Position numbers and translations under genes: made by a program. Under the pieces are notes generated by a model. It saw nothing but the letters and a program-made list of their open reading frames with translations, searched no databases and had not been told where the DNA came from. Shown piece by piece: positions 1 to 7,856 of a stretch of 64,000 nt of DNA (position 1 is the first letter of the stretch; each line of letters starts with the position of its first letter). Source of the DNA: JANYHH01 sp965249745 (GTDB lineage Bacteria > Deinococcota > Deinococci > Deinococcales > JAAFIG01); contig OZ252252.1 of the NCBI GenBank assembly GCA_965249745.1, forward strand, positions 2,170,001 through 2,234,000. The letters are read 5' to 3'.

Positions 1-338
1 ACCGCCCGCAGACGCCCGCTGACACCCAGAAACTGATTGACAACATCAACCACGCGATTTGGCTGCTGAAAAAAGACCAAAAGCCGCAAGCGCACGCCTT
101 CAAGAAAAAGGGTTCCGGCATCTGGTGGGACATCGTGTACAGAAAGCGCCCGAGCGAGGTCGGCTCGATGGCTGAACACCTCGTCGCTTACGGCAAGGCG
201 CACGGCGCGGACACGCGCCTCACGGAAAAACTCGCGGGCATGATCCTCGAGATCGAACGCGGCGAGCGGCAGTTAGGATTCCACAATTACGATGAACTCG
301 AGGCCTACGTGCGCGAGATCGGCAAGGAGCTGCCATGA
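1..338 (+). CDS. Ketopantoate reductase-like protein, C-terminal part (5' end outside the window)
   Basis: The reading frame is open from base 3 with no start in the window, so only the last ~111 residues are present. The segment GIWWDIVYRKRPSEV, followed by a helical stretch with HGADTRLTEKLAGMI and a late Glu-rich helix, fits the C-terminal helical domain of the ApbA/PanE family. These enzymes reduce 2-dehydropantoate with NADPH for pantothenate and CoA synthesis; some relatives act on other 2-keto acids. Its stop overlaps the next gene's start (ATGA), which implies one operon. The specific substrate cannot be judged from this fragment. Confidence 0.65.
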   Translation, partial: RPQTPADTQKLIDNINHAIWLLKKDQKPQAHAFKKKGSGIWWDIVYRKRPSEVGSMAEHLVAYGKAHGADTRLTEKLAGMILEIERGERQLGFHNYDELEAYVREIGKELP

Positions 339-1447
339 GCGAAGCCCGTAAACTCGGCGTCGGCGTGATCGGGGCGCACGCCTGGGCGGAGAAGGCGCAC
401 CTGCCTGGGTACGCCGCGCACCCGCAAGCGCGACTCGTGGCGATCTGCGACCTCGTGCCGGAGCGTGCCGAGGCGATGGCGAAGTTGTTTGGCGCAGAGC
501 GCGTCTATACCGATCCACAAGACCTGATAGACGACCCAGACGTAGAGATGGTGGATGTCTGCACCCCGACCGACACGCACCTGCCGCTCTCCTTGGCTGC
601 TATCGCCGCTGGCAAGCACGTCTTGTCAGAAAAACCGCTCGCTCGAGATGCGACCAGCGCGTTCATGGCGGCCCGAGCGGCAACCGAGAAGGGCGTGCGG
701 ACGAAGCTTGGGTTTACCTTTCGCTACTCGCCCGCGATTCGTCAGATTCACACCTGGATTCAGGACGGAACTCTTGGAGAGATTTACCACGTGCATGGCT
801 TGGAACAGAACTCGCAGTGGCTGAACCCAGCCGAACCGCTGCGCCAAGTTCCCGAGGGCGCGGACTGGAACAAGCTGATCCCCTCGAGTATCGTCGGTTA
901 CGGCTCGCACCTGCTGGACCTCGTGCGCTGGTGCGCTGGCGAGTACAAGTCCGTCGCGTCCACGATGAAGAACTTTGTGCCGCGCCGAATCGTGCGCGGT
1001 TTTGAAGGCATGCAGGACATTGCTGTGGAAGACGGCGCGGTGGCGCTGGCTGAGTTCGCGTCCGGCGCACACGGCATCTTGCAGACCTCGTACATCGCGG
1101 TTGGCAATTACCCCGGCGTGGAACTGCGCGTGTATGGCTCGAAGGGCGCGGCCGTGGCGCGGCTCGTGACCGAGAATGATATCGCCGAAACGCTGCACTT
1201 CGCCACGCCGGACGACGTGGAATTCCGCCCCGTGATCCTACCAGAGAGCGCTTTTCCGCCCGGCACGGATTTGCACACGCCTTGGCCAGAACTCTACTAC
1301 CGCAACCTCGTGCGGCACTTCGTGGACGAGATCATCAATGACGCGCCGCAGGAATGCACCTTCTTTGATGGTGCGAAAAGCCAAGAGGTCGTGGATGCGA
1401 TTGTCAAGGCGCACCTCGAGCGGCGCTGGGTGGATTTGCCAGGGTGA
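335..1447 (+). CDS. Gfo/Idh/MocA family NAD(P)-dependent oxidoreductase
   Basis: 370 residues, the normal size for the family. The N-terminus has a Rossmann start (VGVIGAHAWAEKAHLPGY) and the Asp ending beta-2 (AICD). The family EKP motif follows (VLSEKPLA, about residue 95), with the lysine used in catalysis or cofactor binding. The C-terminal half is the alpha/beta substrate domain (GYGSHLLDLVRW, then a glycine-rich sheet). Such enzymes oxidise or reduce sugars, inositols or related polyols; the substrate cannot be told here. The start overlaps the upstream stop by 4 bp, so it is translationally coupled to the reductase-like gene. Confidence 0.85.
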   Translation: MSEARKLGVGVIGAHAWAEKAHLPGYAAHPQARLVAICDLVPERAEAMAKLFGAERVYTDPQDLIDDPDVEMVDVCTPTDTHLPLSLAAIAAGKHVLSEKPLARDATSAFMAARAATEKGVRTKLGFTFRYSPAIRQIHTWIQDGTLGEIYHVHGLEQNSQWLNPAEPLRQVPEGADWNKLIPSSIVGYGSHLLDLVRWCAGEYKSVASTMKNFVPRRIVRGFEGMQDIAVEDGAVALAEFASGAHGILQTSYIAVGNYPGVELRVYGSKGAAVARLVTENDIAETLHFATPDDVEFRPVILPESAFPPGTDLHTPWPELYYRNLVRHFVDEIINDAPQECTFFDGAKSQEVVDAIVKAHLERRWVDLPG

Positions 1448-1850
1448 AGCTCGAGTCCCACACATCTTGTAGAGGCGTAGCGTGCTACGTCCCCACACCA
1501 ACGTTGTTGCTCGAGGCAGCCCAAGAAAACGTTGCTCGAGACGAGAATCAAGGGCAGCTCGCTAGCGCGTACTATCTCCTTGTGTGCAGACCACAACGCC
1601 CCTCTCTCCCCTCGCTGAAGTGAGGACCGAGGATGCTCGAGGCGGCCGCGGCCACCACGGCCTGCCCGCTCGGATACGACGGGCTTTGGGGGTGGAATCA
1701 CCGTCTCGAGCGAGGTGTCGAAGGTGCGCGGGTCGAGATCGAACTCGTCTCGAGATCGAACGTTCCCCGAAAACGCCACGCAGGACGCAGATTCATACAT
1801 ACGTCTCGCACGGCGTTTCTCATCGCGGGGACGCGCTTTATTTCGTCTTT

Positions 1851-2111
1851 TTACTGCTCGATCGGACTGCCAAGTGCGCCCGAGCAAGGGGCCCCCAACT
1901 CTGGGGTTTGCTTGCCGTTCATGTACTCCGTGATGAATTTTGGCAGGCGCGGATCGTCAGCCGAGTCCACCCCGACGCGAACGCCCCATGCGACCGCGTA
2001 GATCGGTTTCTGCAACGCGCCGTAAACGTAGGGGCTGACAAGCGCGTATCCACGTCCACGTGCCAACGCCCGTAGCTTCTCAATTTGAGCACACACAAGG
2101 ATTCGTGACAA
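1851..2111 (-). pseudogene. Truncated DUF3105-like protein, C-terminal fragment
   Basis: The frame encodes about 80 residues including ALVSPYVYGALQKPIYAVAW, then a DSADDPRL stretch, FITEYMNGKQTPE and GAPCSG. This resembles the end of DUF3105 proteins, where a Trp-containing strand is followed by an aspartate-rich turn and a Gly/Pro-rich tail. The N-terminal core, with its conserved histidines, is missing. Bases just upstream belong to a 37-bp repeat, so the frame appears broken there. I read it as the surviving 3' end of a decayed gene; a short independent ORF is less likely. Confidence 0.4.
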
Positions 2112-2122
2112 AATCAGCGACT
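2086..2122 (-). repeat. 37-bp inverted repeat, left arm
   Basis: The reverse complement of this arm matches 5998-6034 at 33 of 37 positions, with runs of 15 and 12 identical bases. The arms face each other across 3.9 kb and enclose the CTCGAG-free phosphoesterase gene. Similarity stops on both sides of the 37 bp. Confidence 0.7.
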
Positions 2123-2268
2123 CTCATCAAGGCTCGAGCACCCAATTTTCAGAGCATGTGGATTGGGATACCCGTACCCTCTAGCCACCATGGACTACGG
2201 TTGCAAGTCCGCTCAATACCTACACCTTACTCACCTGAGGTGAAGGTGATCTATGGTGAGCGTTCCGC

Positions 2269-5200
2269 CTACCCGCGGTGGAACCCGAATCCGCCACCGC
2301 GCGACTTCGAAGCGGTGTTGACGCTGACGCTCACCGGATCCGACCTGATTGTCCAGTCCGTTGAACCGATTTCGTGAATAAAGCCGTCCTTATCGCGGTA
2401 AATAACAAAGTTTTGGGCACCGGCGAAGAAGGCATGGACGTCCGACTGTGCGAGCGGCGCGACCGCCTCGTCCGTCATGTCGACATGATAGGTCTGCCCG
2501 GGCGTCCGGGTTTCCCACCACATGCCAATCACCTTCCCTTGCGTGGAACGATAGACAAGGTGGGTCTTGCCGGACATTGCCACGCGATAGACGAAGGGAT
2601 CGCCACCGGCAGCCGGGGTGCCGGTCAGCGCCGTCAGATCACGCGTGTTAACCGCACTGCCATTTGCCCAATATAGCTCGATAATATGTCCATTGCTGGC
2701 GCGGTAATAGACCTGGGTGCTGTTGTCCTGGGCGAGGTACAGGGCGGCAGGATCGCCCGCTGCGGCGGGAGCACCCACGGCGAGCGACAACGAGTCGTGT
2801 CCGACCGGGCGGCTCACCCAGTAGAGGCTGTGGATCTGGTCGTCCGTGCCACGATAGACCACGACATTGGTACCCGTGCTGGTCTCCACGATGCCGGATA
2901 TGCCGCCCTTCGCTTTAGGAAAATCGCCGGTCAGATCCCCGCCAGCGACGACATTGTCCCCCAGCCACCACAGCTCGTGGATCCGGCCGTCGGCCTTGCG
3001 ATAGAACACATGATGAAGGTCAGTCTTGGGATCGTAGGTGCCGATTGGGTCGCTCGCCGCTGCGGGCGCACTCGCCCCCCTGCTCAGCTCGTCATGACTG
3101 ACCGCGCCTTGGTCGTAGTACAGCGAGTGGACGCTGCCGTCGTCGGCGCGGTAGAGGACGATCTGGTTTTTCTTGTTCGGGTTGACGTAGACGAATGGGT
3201 TGGCATTGCCTGCGGCTTTGGGCGCGCTGCCCGAGATCACGCCGAATCCAGTCTGGCCGCCGAGGCGCCAGGCTTCGGAGATGTCATTGTCTGCGGTGCG
3301 ATAGATGATATTCTGCGCCTGATTAATCGGTGCAACGAAGCCGAAAGGCTCACCGGCGCATTTCTCGCCGCCGCCATCGAAGGTGCGCTGCCGATGCCGG
3401 TAGGCCGAGGGCGCTGGCAGGCCGATCGCCTGCTCCCAAGGGCAAACATAGTTGAATCCGTGCAGCACGTTGATCGAGCAGAACTGCATCGTGTCGATCC
3501 GATTGTTCTTGATGGAGATCAGACGGAAGCCGCAGAAGTCCGCCTCGGGCGTGTCGAAGGGGCCGAGCGCCGCCGTCTGCACGATCAGCGGTCGGTGCTT
3601 GTTCCACCAAGCCTGCTTGTCAGCTGCCTTGTCGAGCGGGTCGGCATAGGGCGGCACCTTGACGACGTATTTCTGCGCGGCGGCCTTGATCGGCATTTCG
3701 AACGGGCGCCCGCTCGCCGGCGCGCCTTCCTCGACGGATACATAGGTGTTTTCTATTGAGCTTATGTCGTAAGCGAACTTCGAGCAGTAATAATTCATGG
3801 GATTGGATGTGTAGAAATCAAAGTAATAAGCCAGATCGTCACCGACAATGCCGACGCGGAACTCGTTGTGGTGATGGACGTGTCCCTCCAAGACCACGTC
3901 AGCCGCCCTGCCAACACCGATGCCTGCACAGGCTCTCAGGGTCTCGTATGCCTTGCCGCGCGAGACGCCGTAATCGAGCAGGTCGCTGTTGTCGCCCCGT
4001 TTGACATAGGAGGGTTGGCCGTTTCCCGACTTGTCGTACCATGACTCGTGCGCTTGGCCGCCACTTCCCAAGGTGAAGTGCCACGTTAGAAAAGAAGCGA
4101 CGAATTGACCCTGTACTGGGCGCTGGGTTTCGCGCAGATAAAACTGATATGCGTTGTCCTGCGGGTTGAGCAGCGGCGCGTGGATGCCAACGATGACGAC
4201 GCCATCTACAGGAGCTTCGTCGAGCGCGTCGGTCAGCAGTTTAAGCTCGCGGTCCGAGACACCCTCGGAATTTGGCGAGCCGCCGACGAAAGTATTGTTG
4301 TCTTCCGAACCTAGGCCGAGAAGATACCCAATGCCTTCGCTGAGGTCGTCGACAATTCCCACGTCCCATTCGCTGTCGATCATGACGAGACGATGGTTGC
4401 CCAGATGGACGACGTAGGAGGACTGGTGGACGAGCGCGTGGAATGGCCTGTTGTCCTTATCGACGGCGACGAAAGCCTTGGCCGAGTCCGTGCCGAACCG
4501 GGCGATGCCGTCGTCGGCGTTGCCGGGGGAAATGACCATCGCCGCGCTCTGATCGATATTGTAAGCACCGTAGTTCTTGATAGTTTTCGCATCAAATCCA
4601 AGATCGAGCTTGAAGAACAGCGGATAAGGATTGCTGCGATAGTCGTGGTTGCCACCGGTCATGAAGATCGGAACGCGCAGTTCCTCGACCGCTCCCGACG
4701 TAGACGAACCCGACCGCCCGAGGATGATGTCGCGCGCGAAGTCGGCATTGCCGTTGCCGGCATGATCGTCGTCCTTCTCGAAGATGTAGTCGATGATATC
4801 GCCCGTCGCGACGACCGCGTCGAGCAGCCCCGCATCGTGCAAATAGTTGGCGTAGCGCACGAAGCCGCGGAAACGGTCGTTGAAGTTGTACAGGCGGTCA
4901 GCCGCCTCGGTTTTGCCTTTGGCGAGCAGCTTGTCGCGGAACCCGTCGATGCGCCGCGCCAAATGGAGGTCCGTGATGTGGACGATGCCGCAGTCGGTCC
5001 AATCGTCACGGTAGTAAACCGCGTGCGGCGCGACGACGACCCAGCCATTGTCGCCGCGCACGGCGACATCGTAGAGCACGTGCGAGGTTGCCGCGCCTTG
5101 GCACGAGAGGTGATGACGCGCGCGCTCGAAGAAGATGTTCAGGCTGGTGCCCGCATAGTCGAAAGCCAGCGGTACAATTGAACCGGGCGCCGCGGTCTGC

Positions 5201-5475
5201 GACAGCGCGATGCGATCGGCACAGAGCGCGTTCACGATCGGCTTGAGCACCTCGACATCCCAGTCGTTCTGGTTAAAGCCGACCGCACCCACGGGCAGCG
5301 CACTGATCCCTGTCGGTGTTGCTGCCGCGATGTGTGGCCGGCCGATGAGTGGGAAATCGAAAATGACCGTCGCCATTTTCCCATCCCTTTGAATGGTGGC
5401 GCCCTTGTCAAAAAGCTTCGCGATGGCACCACCAATTTCGAACTCGCCGGTAAGAGCACTGCCTAAATCGCTCAT
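2269..5475 (-). CDS. Calcineurin-like metallophosphoesterase fused to a lectin-like beta-propeller
   Basis: 1068 residues from an ATG preceded by AGGAGGG. After an N-terminal ~160-residue region come the dinuclear-metal phosphoesterase motifs: DLH (169-171), GDIID (225-229), GGNHD (274-278), then VGIHAP and EGHVHHHNE. The last third, from about residue 760, has repeated units of the type VxYRxxDGxIHELWW, separated by Gly/Ala-rich SxPAAxxDP linkers. They resemble the blades of fucose-binding AAL-type propellers. No signal peptide is evident. The gene has no CTCGAG at all, unlike nearly every neighbour, so recent acquisition is likely. Substrate unknown; hydrolysis of a phosphoester on or near a glycan is an inference. 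Confidence 0.8.
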   Translation of the reverse strand: MSDLGSALTGEFEIGGAIAKLFDKGATIQRDGKMATVIFDFPLIGRPHIAAATPTGISALPVGAVGFNQNDWDVEVLKPIVNALCADRIALSQTAAPGSIVPLAFDYAGTSLNIFFERARHHLSCQGAATSHVLYDVAVRGDNGWVVVAPHAVYYRDDWTDCGIVHITDLHLARRIDGFRDKLLAKGKTEAADRLYNFNDRFRGFVRYANYLHDAGLLDAVVATGDIIDYIFEKDDDHAGNGNADFARDIILGRSGSSTSGAVEELRVPIFMTGGNHDYRSNPYPLFFKLDLGFDAKTIKNYGAYNIDQSAAMVISPGNADDGIARFGTDSAKAFVAVDKDNRPFHALVHQSSYVVHLGNHRLVMIDSEWDVGIVDDLSEGIGYLLGLGSEDNNTFVGGSPNSEGVSDRELKLLTDALDEAPVDGVVIVGIHAPLLNPQDNAYQFYLRETQRPVQGQFVASFLTWHFTLGSGGQAHESWYDKSGNGQPSYVKRGDNSDLLDYGVSRGKAYETLRACAGIGVGRAADVVLEGHVHHHNEFRVGIVGDDLAYYFDFYTSNPMNYYCSKFAYDISSIENTYVSVEEGAPASGRPFEMPIKAAAQKYVVKVPPYADPLDKAADKQAWWNKHRPLIVQTAALGPFDTPEADFCGFRLISIKNNRIDTMQFCSINVLHGFNYVCPWEQAIGLPAPSAYRHRQRTFDGGGEKCAGEPFGFVAPINQAQNIIYRTADNDISEAWRLGGQTGFGVISGSAPKAAGNANPFVYVNPNKKNQIVLYRADDGSVHSLYYDQGAVSHDELSRGASAPAAASDPIGTYDPKTDLHHVFYRKADGRIHELWWLGDNVVAGGDLTGDFPKAKGGISGIVETSTGTNVVVYRGTDDQIHSLYWVSRPVGHDSLSLAVGAPAAAGDPAALYLAQDNSTQVYYRASNGHIIELYWANGSAVNTRDLTALTGTPAAGGDPFVYRVAMSGKTHLVYRSTQGKVIGMWWETRTPGQTYHVDMTDEAVAPLAQSDVHAFFAGAQNFVIYRDKDGFIHEIGSTDWTIRSDPVSVSVNTASKSRGGGFGFHRG

Positions 5476-5594
5476 ATGACCCTCCTGTAGGAGTTGCTGG
5501 GTTCGGAGATTTGCCGACAAACATAGGCCATCCAATCTATGGCTTGTTGCGTTGCAACTTGTGGAGTGCGGAGGGTGAGCAGCGCAGTTCATTG

Positions 5595-5774
5595 TTAAGC
5601 CGAAATCCCGGCGACACCATCGGGCGTCAGGCTCTTAAACATGGCGAGCACCTCGTCAACCTCGAGCCAATTGTCAGGAGTCAAGTGTTTCAGCGTAAGA
5701 CGGCATTTTAGAAGCGCGCGTCCCTTCGACGCGTCCTTGAAACCGCGTATGCCAGATGTTCCAGCGCCTCTTGG
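5595..5774 (-). pseudogene. Possible C-terminal remnant of an unidentified protein
   Basis: A minus-strand frame with no start codon ends in LKHLTPDNWLEVDEVLAMF followed by KSLTPDGVAGISA and a TAA. The sequence looks protein-like and contains a CTCGAG site, unlike the gene next to it. It stops 120 bp upstream of the phosphoesterase start and is closed by an in-frame TGA upstream. I do not recognise the family; it may be the end of a native gene cut by the insertion. Confidence 0.25.
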
Positions 5775-5997
5775 TCAGAACAGCTTGGTCGCTCAACCCG
5801 CGCCCACGAACGCGCTCGACCCCGTGGCTCGAGGTGCGGTGTGATCCCAGAAATGGTGATGTGTGGGTGCGCCGGAAGTCATCGGCTTGAGTGAACCACT
5901 TGGCCACAGTTGGTAGAAGATTGTCTTTGTGCCAGACGATGAATTCTGATTTGAATGAAGATCGGTTGATCCTTTACCAGTGGCACCCGTTTATGAA

Positions 5998-6034
5998 AGT
6001 CGCTGATTTTGTTGCGAATCCTTGTGCGTTCTCA
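5998..6034 (+). repeat. 37-bp inverted repeat, right arm
   Basis: Partner of 2086-2122 (33/37 identical in inverted orientation). It lies outside the foreign phosphoesterase gene, 520 bp upstream of its start. The substitutions preserve the possible peptide VADFVxNPC, so it could come from a coding duplication and not a transposon end. Confidence 0.7.
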
Positions 6035-6188
6035 GTTCGGTTCGCCCTCGAATCCGAGGTGCAGGCGAAAGTTTGGGTTAAAGTCGGTGATGGTGCGCTG
6101 ATCTTGCCCGTGTTCATGTGATAGCTCCCGCTTTCCGGGCCTTCCTAGACTGCTGAAACCATACGAAGCCCTCTGCTCCAGCCGACGG

Positions 6189-7571
6189 TCAATGGCCGTC
6201 CGCGCCGTCCGCTTTGGCGCGTTCGATCACGGCGTTGGCCACGTCCTGCCCGAGCTTCAAGCCCGCGACCTTGTCGCTCTCGAAGTGAATCCCGGCCGTG
6301 ATCCTCGAGTCGGCCGCCTCGACGGCTTTGGCGCGGATGAACGCCGCATCTTTGGGGAAGAGATACCCGGTGATTTGCGCGTTGGCGCTCGAGCCGCAGG
6401 CGTGACCCGATGGGTAGCTGGGATGAGCGGGTTTGATGATCGTACTGATCGTTGGGTCAATCTGGTAAGGGCGAGGCTGCAAGTAGTAATACTTCGTTTC
6501 CCAGCAGGCGATCAACGAGTCCAGGTTGGCGACGCTGAGCAGCGCATAGGCTCGAGCCACACGCGGAACGTTGTCGCTGATGTCGGCCTCGAAGACATCG
6601 AGAGCCAAGTGGTCGTACCACAGGTTGTACGTACCGTCGTTCGAGGCGTAGTAGTAGGCTTTGTAGACCTTCGCCTGCGTTTGTTCGGCTTTCTTGACCG
6701 CCTCGAGTTCAGCCGTCAAAGCCGCTGAACCGAACGCGGGCGGCGGCACAGAGCGAAACTGGTCGTTGCGGCTCAAAACCCATGCCTTCCACGTTCCGGC
6801 CATCGGTTCGACCGCCGGTCTGGTGTCCGACCACTTGCCCGGCTCCGGGGCGGGCGGTGTCCACTTGGCATCGCTGTTGTCGGTTTTGGCGCGAGCGATC
6901 ACGGCGGCGGCAACCTTGCGTCCCAACTCGAGACCCGCTTTGACATCGCTGGGGAAATTGACACCCGCGATGAGCCTCGAGCGTCCCGCTTGCTCGGCCA
7001 AGTCCTCGAAGCGCTTGGCTTCGGTTGGGTAGATGTAACCCAAGATGCTCGAGGCTGCGCCCGCCACGACGGCTTGCTCGCTGGGGTAAGAGGGACTGTC
7101 GGGGTTTGGAATCACGGTGCTCAATGTGGTGTCGCGGCTGCTTGGGCGGGCGCGGCGATACGCGTATTTACTGTCCCAAGCGGCGATGACTGCGTCGTAA
7201 ATGGCGACGTTCAGCAGCGACATGGTTCGCACGTTGCGTATTGGGGCGAGCGGTACTTTGTCGTACTGACTGAGCATGAGCTGCACCCAGCGGTAGGAGG
7301 GCGAACCCGTATTCCAGTACGCCACGCTGTCCAAGGCTTGGGTATCCCTCGGGATGGCTTTGAGTTCGGCGATTTCCGCTTTTTCTTGGCTGCGGTCTGG
7401 GGCGGGTAAGCGCAAGCTCGAGCCTGAAGGGATCACCCAGGTTTTCCACGCGCCCGCTTTGGGTTCGATCTGGCCCATGCTGCCAGTCTGGGCCACCCCT
7501 CGAGCCGAGTACAGCCCCACCGCGAGCGTCCCGAGCGCGATGCTGACGATCCACTTCGTGCGTGCGTTCAT
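6189..7571 (-). CDS. Secreted PAP2/vanadium haloperoxidase-like protein with an internal duplication
   Basis: 460 residues; the ATG has AGGAGAAGG upstream. Residues 1-27 form a signal peptide (KW, hydrophobic core, ARGVAQ), so it is exported. Two PAP2-type halves follow, each starting AGxWKxWV (39 and 258). The C-terminal half keeps the catalytic set: RP at 367-368, PSYPSGH at 384-390 and the second histidine in GIHF (429). In the N-terminal half the same places read ARPS (141-144), PSYPSEQ (160-166) and GVNF, so both histidines are replaced. Likely a phosphatase or haloperoxidase-type enzyme with one active and one degenerate domain. Divergent from the SARP-type regulator. Confidence 0.8.
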   Translation of the reverse strand: MNARTKWIVSIALGTLAVGLYSARGVAQTGSMGQIEPKAGAWKTWVIPSGSSLRLPAPDRSQEKAEIAELKAIPRDTQALDSVAYWNTGSPSYRWVQLMLSQYDKVPLAPIRNVRTMSLLNVAIYDAVIAAWDSKYAYRRARPSSRDTTLSTVIPNPDSPSYPSEQAVVAGAASSILGYIYPTEAKRFEDLAEQAGRSRLIAGVNFPSDVKAGLELGRKVAAAVIARAKTDNSDAKWTPPAPEPGKWSDTRPAVEPMAGTWKAWVLSRNDQFRSVPPPAFGSAALTAELEAVKKAEQTQAKVYKAYYYASNDGTYNLWYDHLALDVFEADISDNVPRVARAYALLSVANLDSLIACWETKYYYLQPRPYQIDPTISTIIKPAHPSYPSGHACGSSANAQITGYLFPKDAAFIRAKAVEAADSRITAGIHFESDKVAGLKLGQDVANAVIERAKADGADGH

Positions 7572-7856
7572 GCCTTCTCCTGTTCCGCGCTGGTTCTCCA
7601 GCGCCCCTCGAGCGATCCTGACCGCGCCGAATCCTTTTTTCACACCCGACCCCCTTTCTGGGTTTCCGATCCGCACGTTTCGCTACGAGGGAAAACGCCC
7701 TCCAGGACGGCACGCACGACCCCTCCGTAGTGATATGGAGCACATTTGCGCTACACTTTCACGACCGGGAACCAAGCACCACGGTAGCGGGGGAACGCAA
7801 CGAAAACGCAAACCGCAAAAACGCGTCCTGGACGCCTAGAAATCGCCTTCCTCGGT

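Larger units (their letters stand above)
1448..2268. other. Gene-poor stretch with debris
   Basis: About 820 bp without an intact gene. It carries several CTCGAG sites up to 2133 and so looks native. On the minus strand it holds the end of a DUF3105-like frame, and at 2086-2122 one arm of a 37-bp inverted repeat. The last ~130 bp before the phosphoesterase stop show nothing I recognise. Confidence 0.5.
5476..6188. other. Gene-poor stretch between phosphoesterase and PAP2-like gene
   Basis: About 710 bp. Besides the remnant at 5595-5774 and the repeat arm at 5998-6034, there is a plus-strand frame at 5939-6121 (60 codons from ATG, ending before TGA) without a recognisable ribosome site or family. 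The repeat arm lies inside this frame and reads VADFVANPC; the opposite copy can be read as VADFVTNPC. No terminator with a T-run is visible. Confidence 0.4.

Noticed and set aside
2686..3759. Long plus-strand frame (357 codons) opposite the phosphoesterase
   Set aside because: It lies wholly antisense to a gene with intact metal motifs, has no recognisable domain, and its Arg/Val/Asp bias is what a complementary G+C-rich strand produces.
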